Below the pieces are notes generated by a model. That model saw only the letters and a list, made by a program, of their open reading frames with translations, was not told the DNA's origin and searched no databases. Below are positions 29,204 through 37,889 of a DNA stretch of 44,165 nt, one piece after another. The position numbers and the translations under genes are program-made. This DNA is from a gamma proteobacterium HIMB30 (lineage in GTDB: Bacteria; Pseudomonadota; Gammaproteobacteria; Pseudomonadales; Litorivicinaceae), in contig AGIG01000014.1 in NCBI GenBank assembly GCA_000227525.2, positions 1 through 44,165 of the forward strand. The letters are read 5' to 3'. Every line of letters starts with the position of its first letter. Position 1 is the stretch's first letter.

Positions 29204-30541
29204 TTACCTCGCTTTAAGCGCAGCACGCCAAGCATGCCAGCTCTGCTTTGGTGTACGGACCATACTGGCGTAATCAACATGCACGATCCCAAAACGCTTA
29301 CTGTAGCCGAAGGCCCATTCATAATTATCGAGTAGCGACCAAGCGAAATAGCCTTTCAGAGGTACATCTTCGTCGACCAGCGCGGCAAGTGCCGCGAGAT
29401 GGCTCTCAAAATACGCGACCCGCTCGGGATCATGCACCTCACCGGCGGCATTAAGATTGTCTGCATTCGCCATCCCATTTTCGGTGACATAGAGCGGCAG
29501 TCCCGGCGCATAGTATCGCGCCATACGGCGTAGGAAAAAGGCAAGACCTTCGGGATCAATTTCCCATCCCATATCAGTCTTCGGTAGATCGCCGCGAATG
29601 CATCTGAAACCGAGATGCGGCTCACTAGCATCGGGCGCAATCACCGAGCGAGTGTAGTAGTTACAGCCGGCCCAGTCGAGTGGCGCACTGATCAGTCCGA
29701 GATCATTCTCATAGCCGTCCGGCATATGTTGGCCAAACAGCGCAAGAACCTCTTCAGGATAGCATCCCCTAAATGTCGACTCCTCGAACCAACGATTGTA
29801 GATGCCGTCAAACAGATATGTTTTTTTTTCTGCCAGCTCCGATCCGTCGACCGGAACGGCAAACTCCTTATTCAGCACACATCCAAGATTCTGCTGACCA
29901 TGGCCCCGCATAACCTCGATAGACCGGCCATGCGCCAGCTGCACGTGATGCATCGACCGGGCGGTGGCGGCAAGATCGCACAGGCCCGGGGCATGATGGC
30001 CCCAATAATGGCTTAGGAAGGAAACGCACCAGGGCTCATTGATCGGGGCGACGCTGGCAAGCCTGTCGCCAAAATGTCGGATTACAAGATCAGTATAGTC
30101 GGCGAACCAGCCGGTCACATCACGATTCTGCCAGCCGCCGTTATTGGCGTGGCGCTGCGGCAAGTCCCAGTGATAGAGCGTAGCAAAAGGTTGCAGACTG
30201 CGCTCGAGCATCGCATCTAGAAGCCGGTCATAGAAAGCCAGGCCGTCGGCGTTCACTTCTTTGTCCGATTGCGGTAGAAGGCGTGGCCAGGAAAAGGAAA
30301 AACGATAGGCATCGAAGCCGCCATCCGCGACAAGGTCAAGATCCTCTGCATAATGGTTGTAATGATCACAGGCGACCGAACCGTCACTGCTGTCTGTAAT
30401 GGCTTCAGGTTGTCTAGCAAAACTGTCCCAGTGGGAGGCACCGCACCCCCCTTGGGCAGTGCCTTCAATCTGATAGCTCGAGGTTGCGACCCCGAAGATC
30501 ACGTCGGACGGGAAGCGGCGTATGATTTCTGTCAGGCTCAC
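29204..30541 (-). CDS. Glycoside hydrolase family 1 beta-glucosidase
   Basis: This 445-residue GH1 enzyme has the length of bacterial BglA-type beta-glucosidases/beta-galactosidases. The acid/base glutamate is Glu169 in APINEPW and the nucleophile is Glu354 in YVTENGM. The N-terminal GVATSSYQIEG and the glycone-binding WSLLDNYEWAFGY near the C terminus are intact. Residues for a phosphate pocket are not evident, which suits free disaccharides imported by an ABC system rather than PTS products. No signal peptide is seen, so it acts in the cytoplasm. The start is GTG at 30541, and the gene is the last of the leftward operon, 28 nt after the ATPase gene. Exact substrate unknown. Confidence 0.92.
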   Translation of the reverse strand: MSLTEIIRRFPSDVIFGVATSSYQIEGTAQGGCGASHWDSFARQPEAITDSSDGSVACDHYNHYAEDLDLVADGGFDAYRFSFSWPRLLPQSDKEVNADGLAFYDRLLDAMLERSLQPFATLYHWDLPQRHANNGGWQNRDVTGWFADYTDLVIRHFGDRLASVAPINEPWCVSFLSHYWGHHAPGLCDLAATARSMHHVQLAHGRSIEVMRGHGQQNLGCVLNKEFAVPVDGSELAEKKTYLFDGIYNRWFEESTFRGCYPEEVLALFGQHMPDGYENDLGLISAPLDWAGCNYYTRSVIAPDASEPHLGFRCIRGDLPKTDMGWEIDPEGLAFFLRRMARYYAPGLPLYVTENGMANADNLNAAGEVHDPERVAYFESHLAALAALVDEDVPLKGYFAWSLLDNYEWAFGYSKRFGIVHVDYASMVRTPKQSWHAWRAALKAR

Positions 30542-30569
30542 TTCGGCACCCTACCCCTCCACATAGCTT

Positions 30570-31628
30570 CTAGAACAAATGCGCGCGCACCGAATCAAAA
30601 CTGAAACGCACCTCATCGCCAACCGCAAGGTCGGTGGCCTCGCCGGAGGCGAAGCGGAACAATGTCTCGTTGGCCGACATAAGCTCGACAATGGTTTCAG
30701 TACCCAGACGTTCAACCAGAGTAACCCGTCCGACAAGTTTACCGTTTGCATTAAGCTCCAGATGCTGAGGGCGAATGCCAAGCCTTGCCGTATCGCCGAT
30801 TACCTTGCCCCTGCTTACAAGCCGCACACCACTGGCATCCAGCCCATCACCGCTGAATCCTGCTTTGGTGCCACCATCGTCAAGCTCGGTGACCTTGCCA
30901 TCAAAGAAATTCATCTGCGGCGATCCGAGAAAGCTGGCGACGAATTCATTGGCCGGTTTGTTGAACAGATCCATCGGCGCGCCAACCTGCATAACTTCAC
31001 CTTCCTTCAGCACAACGATTTTATCAGCGAGGGTCATCGCTTCGACCTGATCGTGTGTCACATAAATGGTTGTGGCGTCGAGCTGGCTGTGGAGTTTGGC
31101 TATCTCGACACGAGTATCATGACGCAGTGCTGCATCTAGGTTTGACAGAGGTTCGTCAAACAGGAATACGTCAGGGTTGCGGACAATGGCACGACCAATG
31201 GCGACGCGCTGGCGTTGGCCGCCTGAGAGCGCTGCCGGGCGACGGTCTAGTAAATGTTCCATCTGCAGGATTTTCGCAGCTGCTTCGACGCGGTCCTTGA
31301 TCTCGAGCTTTGACACACCCTGAAGCTCTAACGAGAAGGCCATATTGTGGAACACCGACATATGCGGATACAGCGCATAGGACTGGAACACCATCGCGAT
31401 GCCTCGCTTTGACGGCGGCAGGTCCATGACCGCGCGATCGGCAATCACGATTTCGCCACTGGTCAGGGACTCAAGGCCCGCAATCAGGCGAAGGAGGGTG
31501 GATTTTCCGCAACCCGAAGGACCGACAAAAACCACGAATTCACCCTTGCTGATTTCGAGATCAACGCTGCGAATGACCTCAGTCTTACCAAAGGCCTTGT
31601 TGACATTCCTCAATTCGACCTGAGCCAT
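30570..31628 (-). CDS. aglK: Sugar ABC transporter ATPase (AglK/UgpC/MalK type)
   Basis: This 352-residue ATPase has an N-terminal nucleotide-binding domain and a C-terminal TOBE domain (about residues 240-350), the MalK/UgpC architecture. Walker A is GPSGCGKST (36-44), the signature LSGGQ is at 134-138, and Walker B is FLFDEP (155-160). It would energise the AglFG permease pair. The gene begins directly after the alpha-glucosidase stop, so the two are coupled. MalK-type ATPases sometimes serve several importers, so it could also support other solute-binding proteins. Confidence 0.92.
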   Translation of the reverse strand: MAQVELRNVNKAFGKTEVIRSVDLEISKGEFVVFVGPSGCGKSTLLRLIAGLESLTSGEIVIADRAVMDLPPSKRGIAMVFQSYALYPHMSVFHNMAFSLELQGVSKLEIKDRVEAAAKILQMEHLLDRRPAALSGGQRQRVAIGRAIVRNPDVFLFDEPLSNLDAALRHDTRVEIAKLHSQLDATTIYVTHDQVEAMTLADKIVVLKEGEVMQVGAPMDLFNKPANEFVASFLGSPQMNFFDGKVTELDDGGTKAGFSGDGLDASGVRLVSRGKVIGDTARLGIRPQHLELNANGKLVGRVTLVERLGTETIVELMSANETLFRFASGEATDLAVGDEVRFSFDSVRAHLF

Positions 31629-33179
31629 CTAAATCTCCTCGAATGATGCTGTCAGCGTGTCAAAGTCAAAACAGCAGCGAATAGTCTGACTGTCCGACTC
31701 GCGATCAAACATAATCTGCCGCGGTCCACCTGTCAGCTCAGACATACGGTTCGACTCCATCATAGCAGGCTGTGCCTTACGCCATTTGAGGAAAGCGGCG
31801 AATTCATCATAAATCGAGCCGCTGCGTGATGCCTCATCGAGCGCGGCACGTTTCATATGCTGGTCGCTGATTGGCAGCCATGTCTGATTACCGATAGAAA
31901 ACCCGCCATTCGGTTCCGACTGGCGCCACACCATCGGTGTACGGCAGCTATCACGACCCGGGAAGGTCGGAGCAAACTCGATGCCCCAAGGATCCTGTAT
32001 CGCCTCACGAGGAATATCACGAGCATCCTCGAAACCGAGTTCCTCACCCTGATACACGCAGGTCGATCCAATCAGACAAGTCTCGAGCTTCAGCAGCAGG
32101 AGTTGCATCGCATCCCCCTGATCGGGAGACAAGCCAAGCGCCGCAAGCTGGCGCGTCGCCGATCTCGGCACATCATGATTTGAAAAGGCAAAAGACAGGC
32201 GGCCACTATCATTGAACTCGGCGATGGCACCAGAAATCGCGTCCTTCATCGCATCGACGCTCAGGCCGGCCCATTTCAGCAGATCGAAATTATAGGTGGC
32301 ATGAAGCCTGCCAGGCATTGTGAAGGTCGAGCTAACCTTGATCGCGTTGTCGTTATCACCGTCACATTCACCCATCAGGAACCTGTCATCATAACTGTCT
32401 GCAACCTCGCGAATCGCCCTGCTAAACAGTTGAATGGAACTCTGGTTCAACTGCGCCTCGTCATGCAGCTGTCGAAAGAAGGGTTGCTGGTCCTGCGGTA
32501 GCGGGCCCACCTCGAATTCGGGGTTTGGCGGATTATCGCGATAGGGCGCGTTGTCGCCGTTGATAGTGTGCACCGCATCAAGCCGAAACCCGTCCACACC
32601 ACGGTCAAACCAGAAACGTGCAACATCCATCATCGCCTCACGCACAGCTGGGTTGGCATGGTTCAGATTCGGCTGGCTCGGCAAAAAATTGTGCAGGTAA
32701 TACTGCTGGCGGCGCGGCTCCCAGCTCCAAGCGCGGCCACCGAAAAATGATAGCCAGTTGGTAGGAGCGGAGCCGTCTGGCTTCGGGTCAACCCAGTGGA
32801 ACCAGTCGGCCTTATCATTGTTGCGCGACGTCCGACTTTCCATGAACCATCGATGCTGGTCGGAACAATGCGCCGGCACGATGTCGATCATCAGTTTCAT
32901 ACCGAGATCATGGACATGTTCAATAAGCTCATCGAAATCATCCAGCGTCCCGTATTCCGGATTGATTGCGCAGTAGTCAGACACGTCGTAGCCGAAATCC
33001 TTCTGCGGCGAGGCGAAGAACGGACTGATCCAGATTGCGTCAACACCAAGGTCGGCAATGTAGGACAGTCGCGAGGTTATACCCAGTAGATCACCGATAC
33101 CGTCTCCGTTGGAATCCTGGAAAGACCGAGGATAAATCTGATAAATCACGGCGGTTTCCCACCATTTCAGACTAGACAA
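31629..33179 (-). CDS. aglA: Alpha-glucosidase, GH13 family (AglA type)
   Basis: This cytoplasmic GH13 enzyme of about 517 residues hydrolyses alpha-glucosides such as sucrose, maltose or trehalose. The nucleophile is Asp201 in GFRLDAVHT, the acid/base is Glu271 in LMGECDGDND and the third acid is Asp336 in FSNHDVPRS, numbered from a TTG start at 33179. That start places MSSLKWWETAVIYQ at the N terminus, has an AGGGGGG element a few bases upstream, and lies 2 nt after the permease stop. The frame stays open 76 codons further upstream inside the permease gene, but that extension has no GH13 character. Start codon and exact substrate are uncertain. Confidence 0.9.
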   Translation of the reverse strand: MSSLKWWETAVIYQIYPRSFQDSNGDGIGDLLGITSRLSYIADLGVDAIWISPFFASPQKDFGYDVSDYCAINPEYGTLDDFDELIEHVHDLGMKLMIDIVPAHCSDQHRWFMESRTSRNNDKADWFHWVDPKPDGSAPTNWLSFFGGRAWSWEPRRQQYYLHNFLPSQPNLNHANPAVREAMMDVARFWFDRGVDGFRLDAVHTINGDNAPYRDNPPNPEFEVGPLPQDQQPFFRQLHDEAQLNQSSIQLFSRAIREVADSYDDRFLMGECDGDNDNAIKVSSTFTMPGRLHATYNFDLLKWAGLSVDAMKDAISGAIAEFNDSGRLSFAFSNHDVPRSATRQLAALGLSPDQGDAMQLLLLKLETCLIGSTCVYQGEELGFEDARDIPREAIQDPWGIEFAPTFPGRDSCRTPMVWRQSEPNGGFSIGNQTWLPISDQHMKRAALDEASRSGSIYDEFAAFLKWRKAQPAMMESNRMSELTGGPRQIMFDRESDSQTIRCCFDFDTLTASFEEI

Positions 33180-33181
33180 AC

Positions 33182-34408
33182 CTAGCCCCCCTTCACTGAA
33201 CCGGCGAGCAGCCCACGGATAAAATAGCGCTGCATGGCAAGAAAAACGATGACCGGTACAATCATAGAAATCACTGCGGAGGCATTCAGCAGGTGAAGCT
33301 GGTCCTTGAAGGTTCCGAGCTGTTTTTCCAGCCTGATCGGAAAGACCAGATCGGTTCCTTCGTTCGGCCCGATGTAGAGGGCCACGATTAGATCGTTCCA
33401 CACCCACAAGAACTGGAAAATGCCGAAGCTGGCCAGCGCCGGCACCGACAGTGGTACAATCAGGCGGATAAAGATCTGGATATGGTTAGCACCATCGATC
33501 CGCGCGCTCTCCAGCAACTCGCGCGGCAGGCCGACGATATAATTACGGAGAAGATAAATCGCTAGCGGCAGTCCGAATGCCGTGTGCGTGATCCAGAGGC
33601 TAGCGAAGGTCTTTGACGGATAGGCGCAGCTCTGCGTCGCCCCACAATCCGTGACCATGGCCTTTAGCGCAGCAGCCCATGACGCAATCCCACTGAAGCC
33701 CTGCAAGATAGGAAGGAAAGCAAGCTGCGTCGGCACCACCATTAGCGACACCACAATCACAAACAACCAGTCGCGCCCGGGGAACCTCATCCAGGCAAAG
33801 GCATAAGCGGCAAAAGCAGCTATGGTAATCGGAATTATGGTCGCCGGTATTGTCACGATGAATGAAGATATCAGTGCATTCGGCACATCTTTATTCTCGA
33901 ACAACACTTCGACATACGCCTCACTTCCAAACACCGGGTCCTGGTCGATAATAGCCTCTAGATTCTTCGGTTTTGGCATGGTCGGCTCGGCAAAAGTCCA
34001 GGTGAAGTCACCATTCGCCTCGAATACGAAGACACCCTTACGGACCGCCATCTCCTCGCCAGGCGGCACCAACTTGCGAATCAGCTCAGTCTTACCAGGC
34101 TTTTCAGGATCCGGCACTCGGCCCTTGAACAGGATTGAGCGCACCTCGCCAGAAATTGGGAAGGACTGTTCGTCCTTGTTCAGTCGTTCGAAGATGTTGC
34201 CAGTGAGCTCGGTGACCTCGGCCGTCCCACCCTTGTCGTTAGTACTGAAACGGTGGCCGAGCTCGGTCGGCGTGTAAGACGTCCAAAAGCCGGAGGTCTG
34301 TGACGCGAGCTCGGAGCGCAAAGAGGTTGTGAGCAGCGCCACAAACGGGACCACCCAAATAAAGACTATCAGTCCGAGAACAACATGGCGAAGCGTACGG
34401 CCGATCAT
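33182..34408 (-). CDS. aglG: Alpha-glucoside ABC transporter permease AglG (MalG-like)
   Basis: This 408-residue inner-membrane permease has a TM helix near residues 8-28, then a long periplasmic loop of about 145 residues (roughly 30-175), then five further helices. The cytoplasmic EAA motif that contacts the ATPase is ESARIDGANHIQIFIRLIVP. The long first loop is longer than in MalG but fits AglG-type permeases. The 5' end shares one base with the aglF stop (TGATG), and aglA follows. It pairs with AglF to form the channel. Confidence 0.9.
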   Translation of the reverse strand: MIGRTLRHVVLGLIVFIWVVPFVALLTTSLRSELASQTSGFWTSYTPTELGHRFSTNDKGGTAEVTELTGNIFERLNKDEQSFPISGEVRSILFKGRVPDPEKPGKTELIRKLVPPGEEMAVRKGVFVFEANGDFTWTFAEPTMPKPKNLEAIIDQDPVFGSEAYVEVLFENKDVPNALISSFIVTIPATIIPITIAAFAAYAFAWMRFPGRDWLFVIVVSLMVVPTQLAFLPILQGFSGIASWAAALKAMVTDCGATQSCAYPSKTFASLWITHTAFGLPLAIYLLRNYIVGLPRELLESARIDGANHIQIFIRLIVPLSVPALASFGIFQFLWVWNDLIVALYIGPNEGTDLVFPIRLEKQLGTFKDQLHLLNASAVISMIVPVIVFLAMQRYFIRGLLAGSVKGG

Positions 34409-35658
34409 CAGTTGAACCCCTTCTGCTCACGCCTGATACGCCAGGCATTGAAGATCATGTTTGGAATGACTGTCAGCATCAACATAATCGCAATGGCGGC
34501 AAACAGATTATCTACATTGTCGCCACCAATGGACCAGTTGTTGCGGGCATTTTCCATCATCGTCGCCAGTAGTAGCTTGTCGTCGTCATTCGCCGACAGT
34601 GCATAGGGAATGTCGAAGACCTTCAGGACAAGAATGACGAGAGTGGTCCAGACCACCACCACGGTCGAATAAATCTGTGGCAGCTTCACCCGGAAGAACA
34701 TTTGGAACGGATTGGCACCATCGATCGTCGCAGCCTCGATGGTGTCTTGCGGCACACCGCGCAGGGCCGCTGAGAAGATCACCATAGCAAATCCCGTCTG
34801 TACCCAAACAAGAATCCACATAAGGAAGAAATTCCCCCAGAATTTCAGATTGTACAGAGGCTCATTATATTCGGCCCCATGCCCTAGCAGCGCCTTCAGT
34901 AATCCAATCTGATAAGAGGGTGTCGGGCCGTTCATCGTCATCAGGGGCTCGATGCCACCACCTGCGAAAATATTACGCCAGATCACCGCCGCGCCGACGA
35001 ACGAAATGGCAAGCGGTACAAATATAAAGGTCTTCGCAATGACGCCCCACCGAACCGAATCTGCAAGCACAGCAATCAGTAAACCAAGCGAGATACAGGC
35101 GGAAGGCACCAACACCAGCCACATCAGACTATTGCGCATGGCCAACCTGAACTGTGAATATCCGAGCGCCGCAGGATCCCACAAGAATGCGTAATTGCGT
35201 GTCGTAAGTTCGCCGCTTGCCTCCTGAAAGGATAAACTGAGCGTAGTAAAGGCTGGCACCACCAGAAACAGTAGCAACAGCAGTAGCGTCGGACCGACGA
35301 AAATCCAGGGCTGGATAGCCTCTATGATAAGTGACTCTCGCCCCAGAGCATTGCGCGATTGGATCCGCGCCAGCCCGAGATTGAGCCAGTTGGTGATCCA
35401 GAAATAAAGAAATGAAATTCCGACCGCAATCACCACGGCACGAATCGCAAAGCCGATTTTGGCGAAACGTTCTTCGGTATCGAAACGCGGGAATGTCCAT
35501 GCATACCTGTCGTGGAGCCACAGGCCCAGCGAAGCTGTCGCATCATCGAGCGGCGTCGTTACCGAAAAGGCGAAAAGCGCCGTGATCGGTAGAACACAGA
35601 CGACTGTCAGCAAGATGGCCAGGCTGTTGCCGGCGATTACGTTGTGAATAGAACGCAT
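34408..35658 (-). CDS. aglF: Alpha-glucoside ABC transporter permease AglF (MalF-like)
   Basis: This 416-residue permease has about eight hydrophobic helices. Two lie in the N-terminal third (about residues 10-30 and 70-90) and the rest after residue 115. The EAA loop is EAATIDGANPFQMFFRVKLP. Together with AglG it forms the membrane channel of the importer. It lies 112 nt after the binding-protein gene, separated by a strong hairpin, which probably lowers permease expression relative to the binding protein. The start ATG at 35658 has a modest GGAT ribosome site. Confidence 0.9.
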   Translation of the reverse strand: MRSIHNVIAGNSLAILLTVVCVLPITALFAFSVTTPLDDATASLGLWLHDRYAWTFPRFDTEERFAKIGFAIRAVVIAVGISFLYFWITNWLNLGLARIQSRNALGRESLIIEAIQPWIFVGPTLLLLLLFLVVPAFTTLSLSFQEASGELTTRNYAFLWDPAALGYSQFRLAMRNSLMWLVLVPSACISLGLLIAVLADSVRWGVIAKTFIFVPLAISFVGAAVIWRNIFAGGGIEPLMTMNGPTPSYQIGLLKALLGHGAEYNEPLYNLKFWGNFFLMWILVWVQTGFAMVIFSAALRGVPQDTIEAATIDGANPFQMFFRVKLPQIYSTVVVVWTTLVILVLKVFDIPYALSANDDDKLLLATMMENARNNWSIGGDNVDNLFAAIAIMLMLTVIPNMIFNAWRIRREQKGFN

Positions 35659-35716
35659 ATCAAATCCGACTAGCAGGACCTGTCATGACCGGGTGTCGCA
35701 CAGGTTCACATAAAGA

Positions 35717-35746
35717 GAAGAGCGCGGGGGTGAATCCGTGCTCTTC
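35717..35746 (-). terminator. Stem-loop between binding-protein and permease genes
   Basis: GAAGAGCGCGG (35717-35727) pairs with CCGTGCTCTTC (35736-35746) in an 11-bp stem with one G-U pair and an 8-nt loop. On the minus strand it is followed by TCTTTATG. Such structures after solute-binding-protein genes partly terminate transcription or protect the upstream mRNA, giving excess binding protein. It is probably an attenuator rather than a full stop. Confidence 0.6.
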
Positions 35747-35770
35747 CTCGCTAGTCAAGCAAGCCGTAAC

Positions 35771-37114
35771 TTACTTAATGGCGTCCCATGCCGCCTGAAT
35801 GTTATCGCCAGTGGTTTTAGCGTCCTGACCGTTAGCGAAGGCAGTCATCTCACTCCAGAAGGCGCCTGCGCCGATGGCACCGGGCATCAAGTCGGAAGCG
35901 TCAAACCGAAAGGTCGTTGCATTCACGAGAATTTGACCCTGCTTGCGAAGTGCCGGTGAAGAGTAGGCCGAAGGATCGGCACCCTTATGCGCAGTCAGGA
36001 ATTGACCTTGTGACATCCATACCTCATGTGCAGAAGCCTCGGTCAGATACTGGAAGAATGCGCGGGTAGCTGGCGATTCTTTGGTCATAGTGTAGATCGT
36101 ACCCGCTCCAAGAACTGGGGTGCCGAGATCAGCCGACTCGTAAGTCGGGAAGTAAAAGAAGTCGGCAATACCGTCCTCGACCTCCTTTCCTTTTTCTGGG
36201 AAAAAAGCTGGAATGAAGGATGCTTGGCGGTGCATCATGCACTTCGGTGGTGACGAGAACAAGCCCTTTGGCGCGTCACCGAAGAAGGTTGTTGCGACAG
36301 CGGCGGAACCACCAGCGACGTAATCGTCATTACGCGAGAACTGACCATATACCTCCATCGCATTCAGCACTTCAGGACTGTTGAACGGAAGCTCGTTCGA
36401 CACCCACTGGTCGTACTTCTCTGGTGATACGGTGCGGAGCATCAAGTCTTCCATCCAATCGGTAGCAGTCCAGCCGGTAGCATTGCCCGACTCCACGCCG
36501 ATGCACCACGGAGTATTGCCGTCGGCGACCATCTGATCGGAAAGTGCAATCAGCTCTTCCATACTCTGCGGAATCTCGTAACCATTGTCCTCGAACTGCT
36601 CAGGCAGGTACCAGACAAGCGACTTCAGGTCTTGCTTGAATGGGAACCCGTAGAACTTGCTCTTACCCGCTGAATCGCCATAGGTACCAAGAGCGACCCA
36701 CGAGGCCCCGGCACCATAATTGTTTGTCATCCAATTAGCCAGATCGTCGCCAAGCGGGGTCAGATGACCTTCCTTGGCCATGTCGCCTGCAAGGCCCGGC
36801 TGTGGGAAAATGGCGATGTTCGGTGCGTTGTTAGACCGCAGATCGGCAACGATCAAAGCTGCAAAGTCACGTGACCCGGAATATTTGACCACGGCACCAG
36901 TTGCCTTCTCAAAGCAGCTGGCGGTCGCCAACAGATTCTCTTCGTCCTTACCCTGCATAGAGCCAGCAATAGTGATAACTTCACCTTCGTACTTGCCAAA
37001 CTCGCCAAGCTTTGACGGCGTGTCACAGACATCAGCGGCCGCGACGCCGACGTAACCAATTGATGCCATTGCAGCCGCAGCGGCCATGCCAAAAATTTTT
37101 TTATAAATTATCAT
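35771..37114 (-). CDS. aglE: Alpha-glucoside ABC transporter substrate-binding protein AglE
   Basis: This 447-residue periplasmic protein belongs to the extracellular solute-binding family 1 (MalE-like). The N terminus has basic residues, a hydrophobic run rich in Ala and an AAA-D type cleavage site near residue 28. I placed the start at the ATG 37114, where GGGAGAA lies a few bases upstream; the frame runs further upstream without signal-peptide logic. It is the first gene of the aglE-F-G-A-K-GH1 operon. The match to AglE rests on the operon order and length; trehalose, sucrose, maltose or glucosylglycerol are all plausible ligands. Confidence 0.88.
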   Translation of the reverse strand: MIIYKKIFGMAAAAAMASIGYVGVAAADVCDTPSKLGEFGKYEGEVITIAGSMQGKDEENLLATASCFEKATGAVVKYSGSRDFAALIVADLRSNNAPNIAIFPQPGLAGDMAKEGHLTPLGDDLANWMTNNYGAGASWVALGTYGDSAGKSKFYGFPFKQDLKSLVWYLPEQFEDNGYEIPQSMEELIALSDQMVADGNTPWCIGVESGNATGWTATDWMEDLMLRTVSPEKYDQWVSNELPFNSPEVLNAMEVYGQFSRNDDYVAGGSAAVATTFFGDAPKGLFSSPPKCMMHRQASFIPAFFPEKGKEVEDGIADFFYFPTYESADLGTPVLGAGTIYTMTKESPATRAFFQYLTEASAHEVWMSQGQFLTAHKGADPSAYSSPALRKQGQILVNATTFRFDASDLMPGAIGAGAFWSEMTAFANGQDAKTTGDNIQAAWDAIK

Positions 37115-37391
37115 TTGTTTCTCCCGAGCACACAAACTGACTTGAAGAGCGTATCGCATATTGATTCCAAAAAAAAACAATCCGCACACAGTCGAATAGA
37201 AAATATCAAGAAATTTAAACAATTCTCAAGCGGACACTGCATTTATTGGATTACTAAATAATTTTTGTGAAAACCCATCCTGCAACAGACCGTTGAACCA
37301 TAGATATCTAGACATCGCGGAACGGGTGTCGAGAATCGCGTCACCGTTTAATACTACCTTTTAGGACAAGCTTTATGCCTGGCATCATTCC
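37115..37391. other. Noncoding gap upstream of aglE (277 nt)
   Basis: This AT-rich gap separates the agl operon from the monooxygenase cassette and holds no recognisable gene. On the minus strand a candidate promoter lies at 37200-37229. A perfect 10-bp palindrome, TAGATATCTA, is at 37301-37310, but alone it is weak evidence for an operator. No LacI-type regulator gene such as aglR is near. Confidence 0.5.
37200..37229 (-). promoter_or_regulatory. Candidate promoter for the agl operon
   Basis: On the minus strand, TTGAGA (complement of 37224-37229) is followed 18 nt later by TATTTT (complement of 37200-37205), about 86 nt upstream of the aglE ATG. Five of six and four of six bases match consensus. 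The region is AT-rich, so chance matches are likely. Confidence 0.35.
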
Positions 37392-37889
37392 CTATGACTT
37401 TACCGTCATCATTTGCCCTTTAAAAAATCCTAAACCGTCACCTTCAAAGGTTCGCAATGTCTTCACCTCGCCGAGGATGATGTCGTGGTCGCCACCTCGG
37501 TAAACCTCAGTTTGCTGGCATTCGAATACAGCTAAACATTGGGGAATAATAGGCACGCCATATTCACCTCCAACCAAGTCCCAATCGCCAAAATCTCTAG
37601 CATTTTTTACGATTTTGAACGCGAGATCGCCTTGCTGGGCTCGGAGAACATGAATTGCATAATGTTCTGCATACCGAAACATGTCATACCGTGAACCGTT
37701 TCGATCGATTGACCAGAGAACTAACGCTGGATCTAATGACACTGAGGCAAAACTATTGACAGTAATACCTACGGGACCCTGCTCCGTTTGCGCTGTAACG
37801 ATAGTTACCCCAGTCGCGAAGTGTCCAAGCGAGTTCCTAAGAACCTTGGGATCGATCCCTATCGACTCATCAAGCATACATTGCATCAT
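37392..37889 (-). CDS. Flavin reductase domain protein (candidate SmoA-type FMN reductase)
   Basis: This 165-residue protein of the flavin-reductase-like (HpaC/RutF-type) family shows GHFATGVTIVTAQ and GITVNSFASVSLDPALVLWSI, the FMN-binding core. Such enzymes supply FMNH2 to a partner monooxygenase using NAD(P)H. I chose the ATG at 37889, which overlaps the aldo/keto reductase stop as ATGA; a second ATG follows directly, and the upstream in-frame extension is inside the reductase gene. It is the last gene of a three-gene leftward operon whose first gene encodes an FMNH2-dependent monooxygenase, so they are very likely partners. In the sulfoquinovose monooxygenase pathway this role is filled by SmoA. 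Confidence 0.88.
   Translation of the reverse strand: MMQCMLDESIGIDPKVLRNSLGHFATGVTIVTAQTEQGPVGITVNSFASVSLDPALVLWSIDRNGSRYDMFRYAEHYAIHVLRAQQGDLAFKIVKNARDFGDWDLVGGEYGVPIIPQCLAVFECQQTEVYRGGDHDIILGEVKTLRTFEGDGLGFFKGQMMTVKS

Noticed and set aside
29129-29335. Possible integrase fragment next to the tRNA
   Set aside because: Short open frames there show no tyrosine-recombinase motif (no R-H-R-Y pattern), and the downstream part is antisense to the GH1 gene end.
33180-33407. Upstream extension of the GH13 alpha-glucosidase by 76 codons
   Set aside because: The extension lies wholly within the aglG gene in another frame and does not resemble a GH13 N terminus; a ribosome-site-like AGGGGGG supports the TTG at 33179.
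37301-37310. Perfect palindrome TAGATATCTA as an operator for the agl operon
   Set aside because: A 10-bp AT-rich palindrome is expected by chance in such a gap, it has no second copy nearby, and no regulator is adjacent to aglE.
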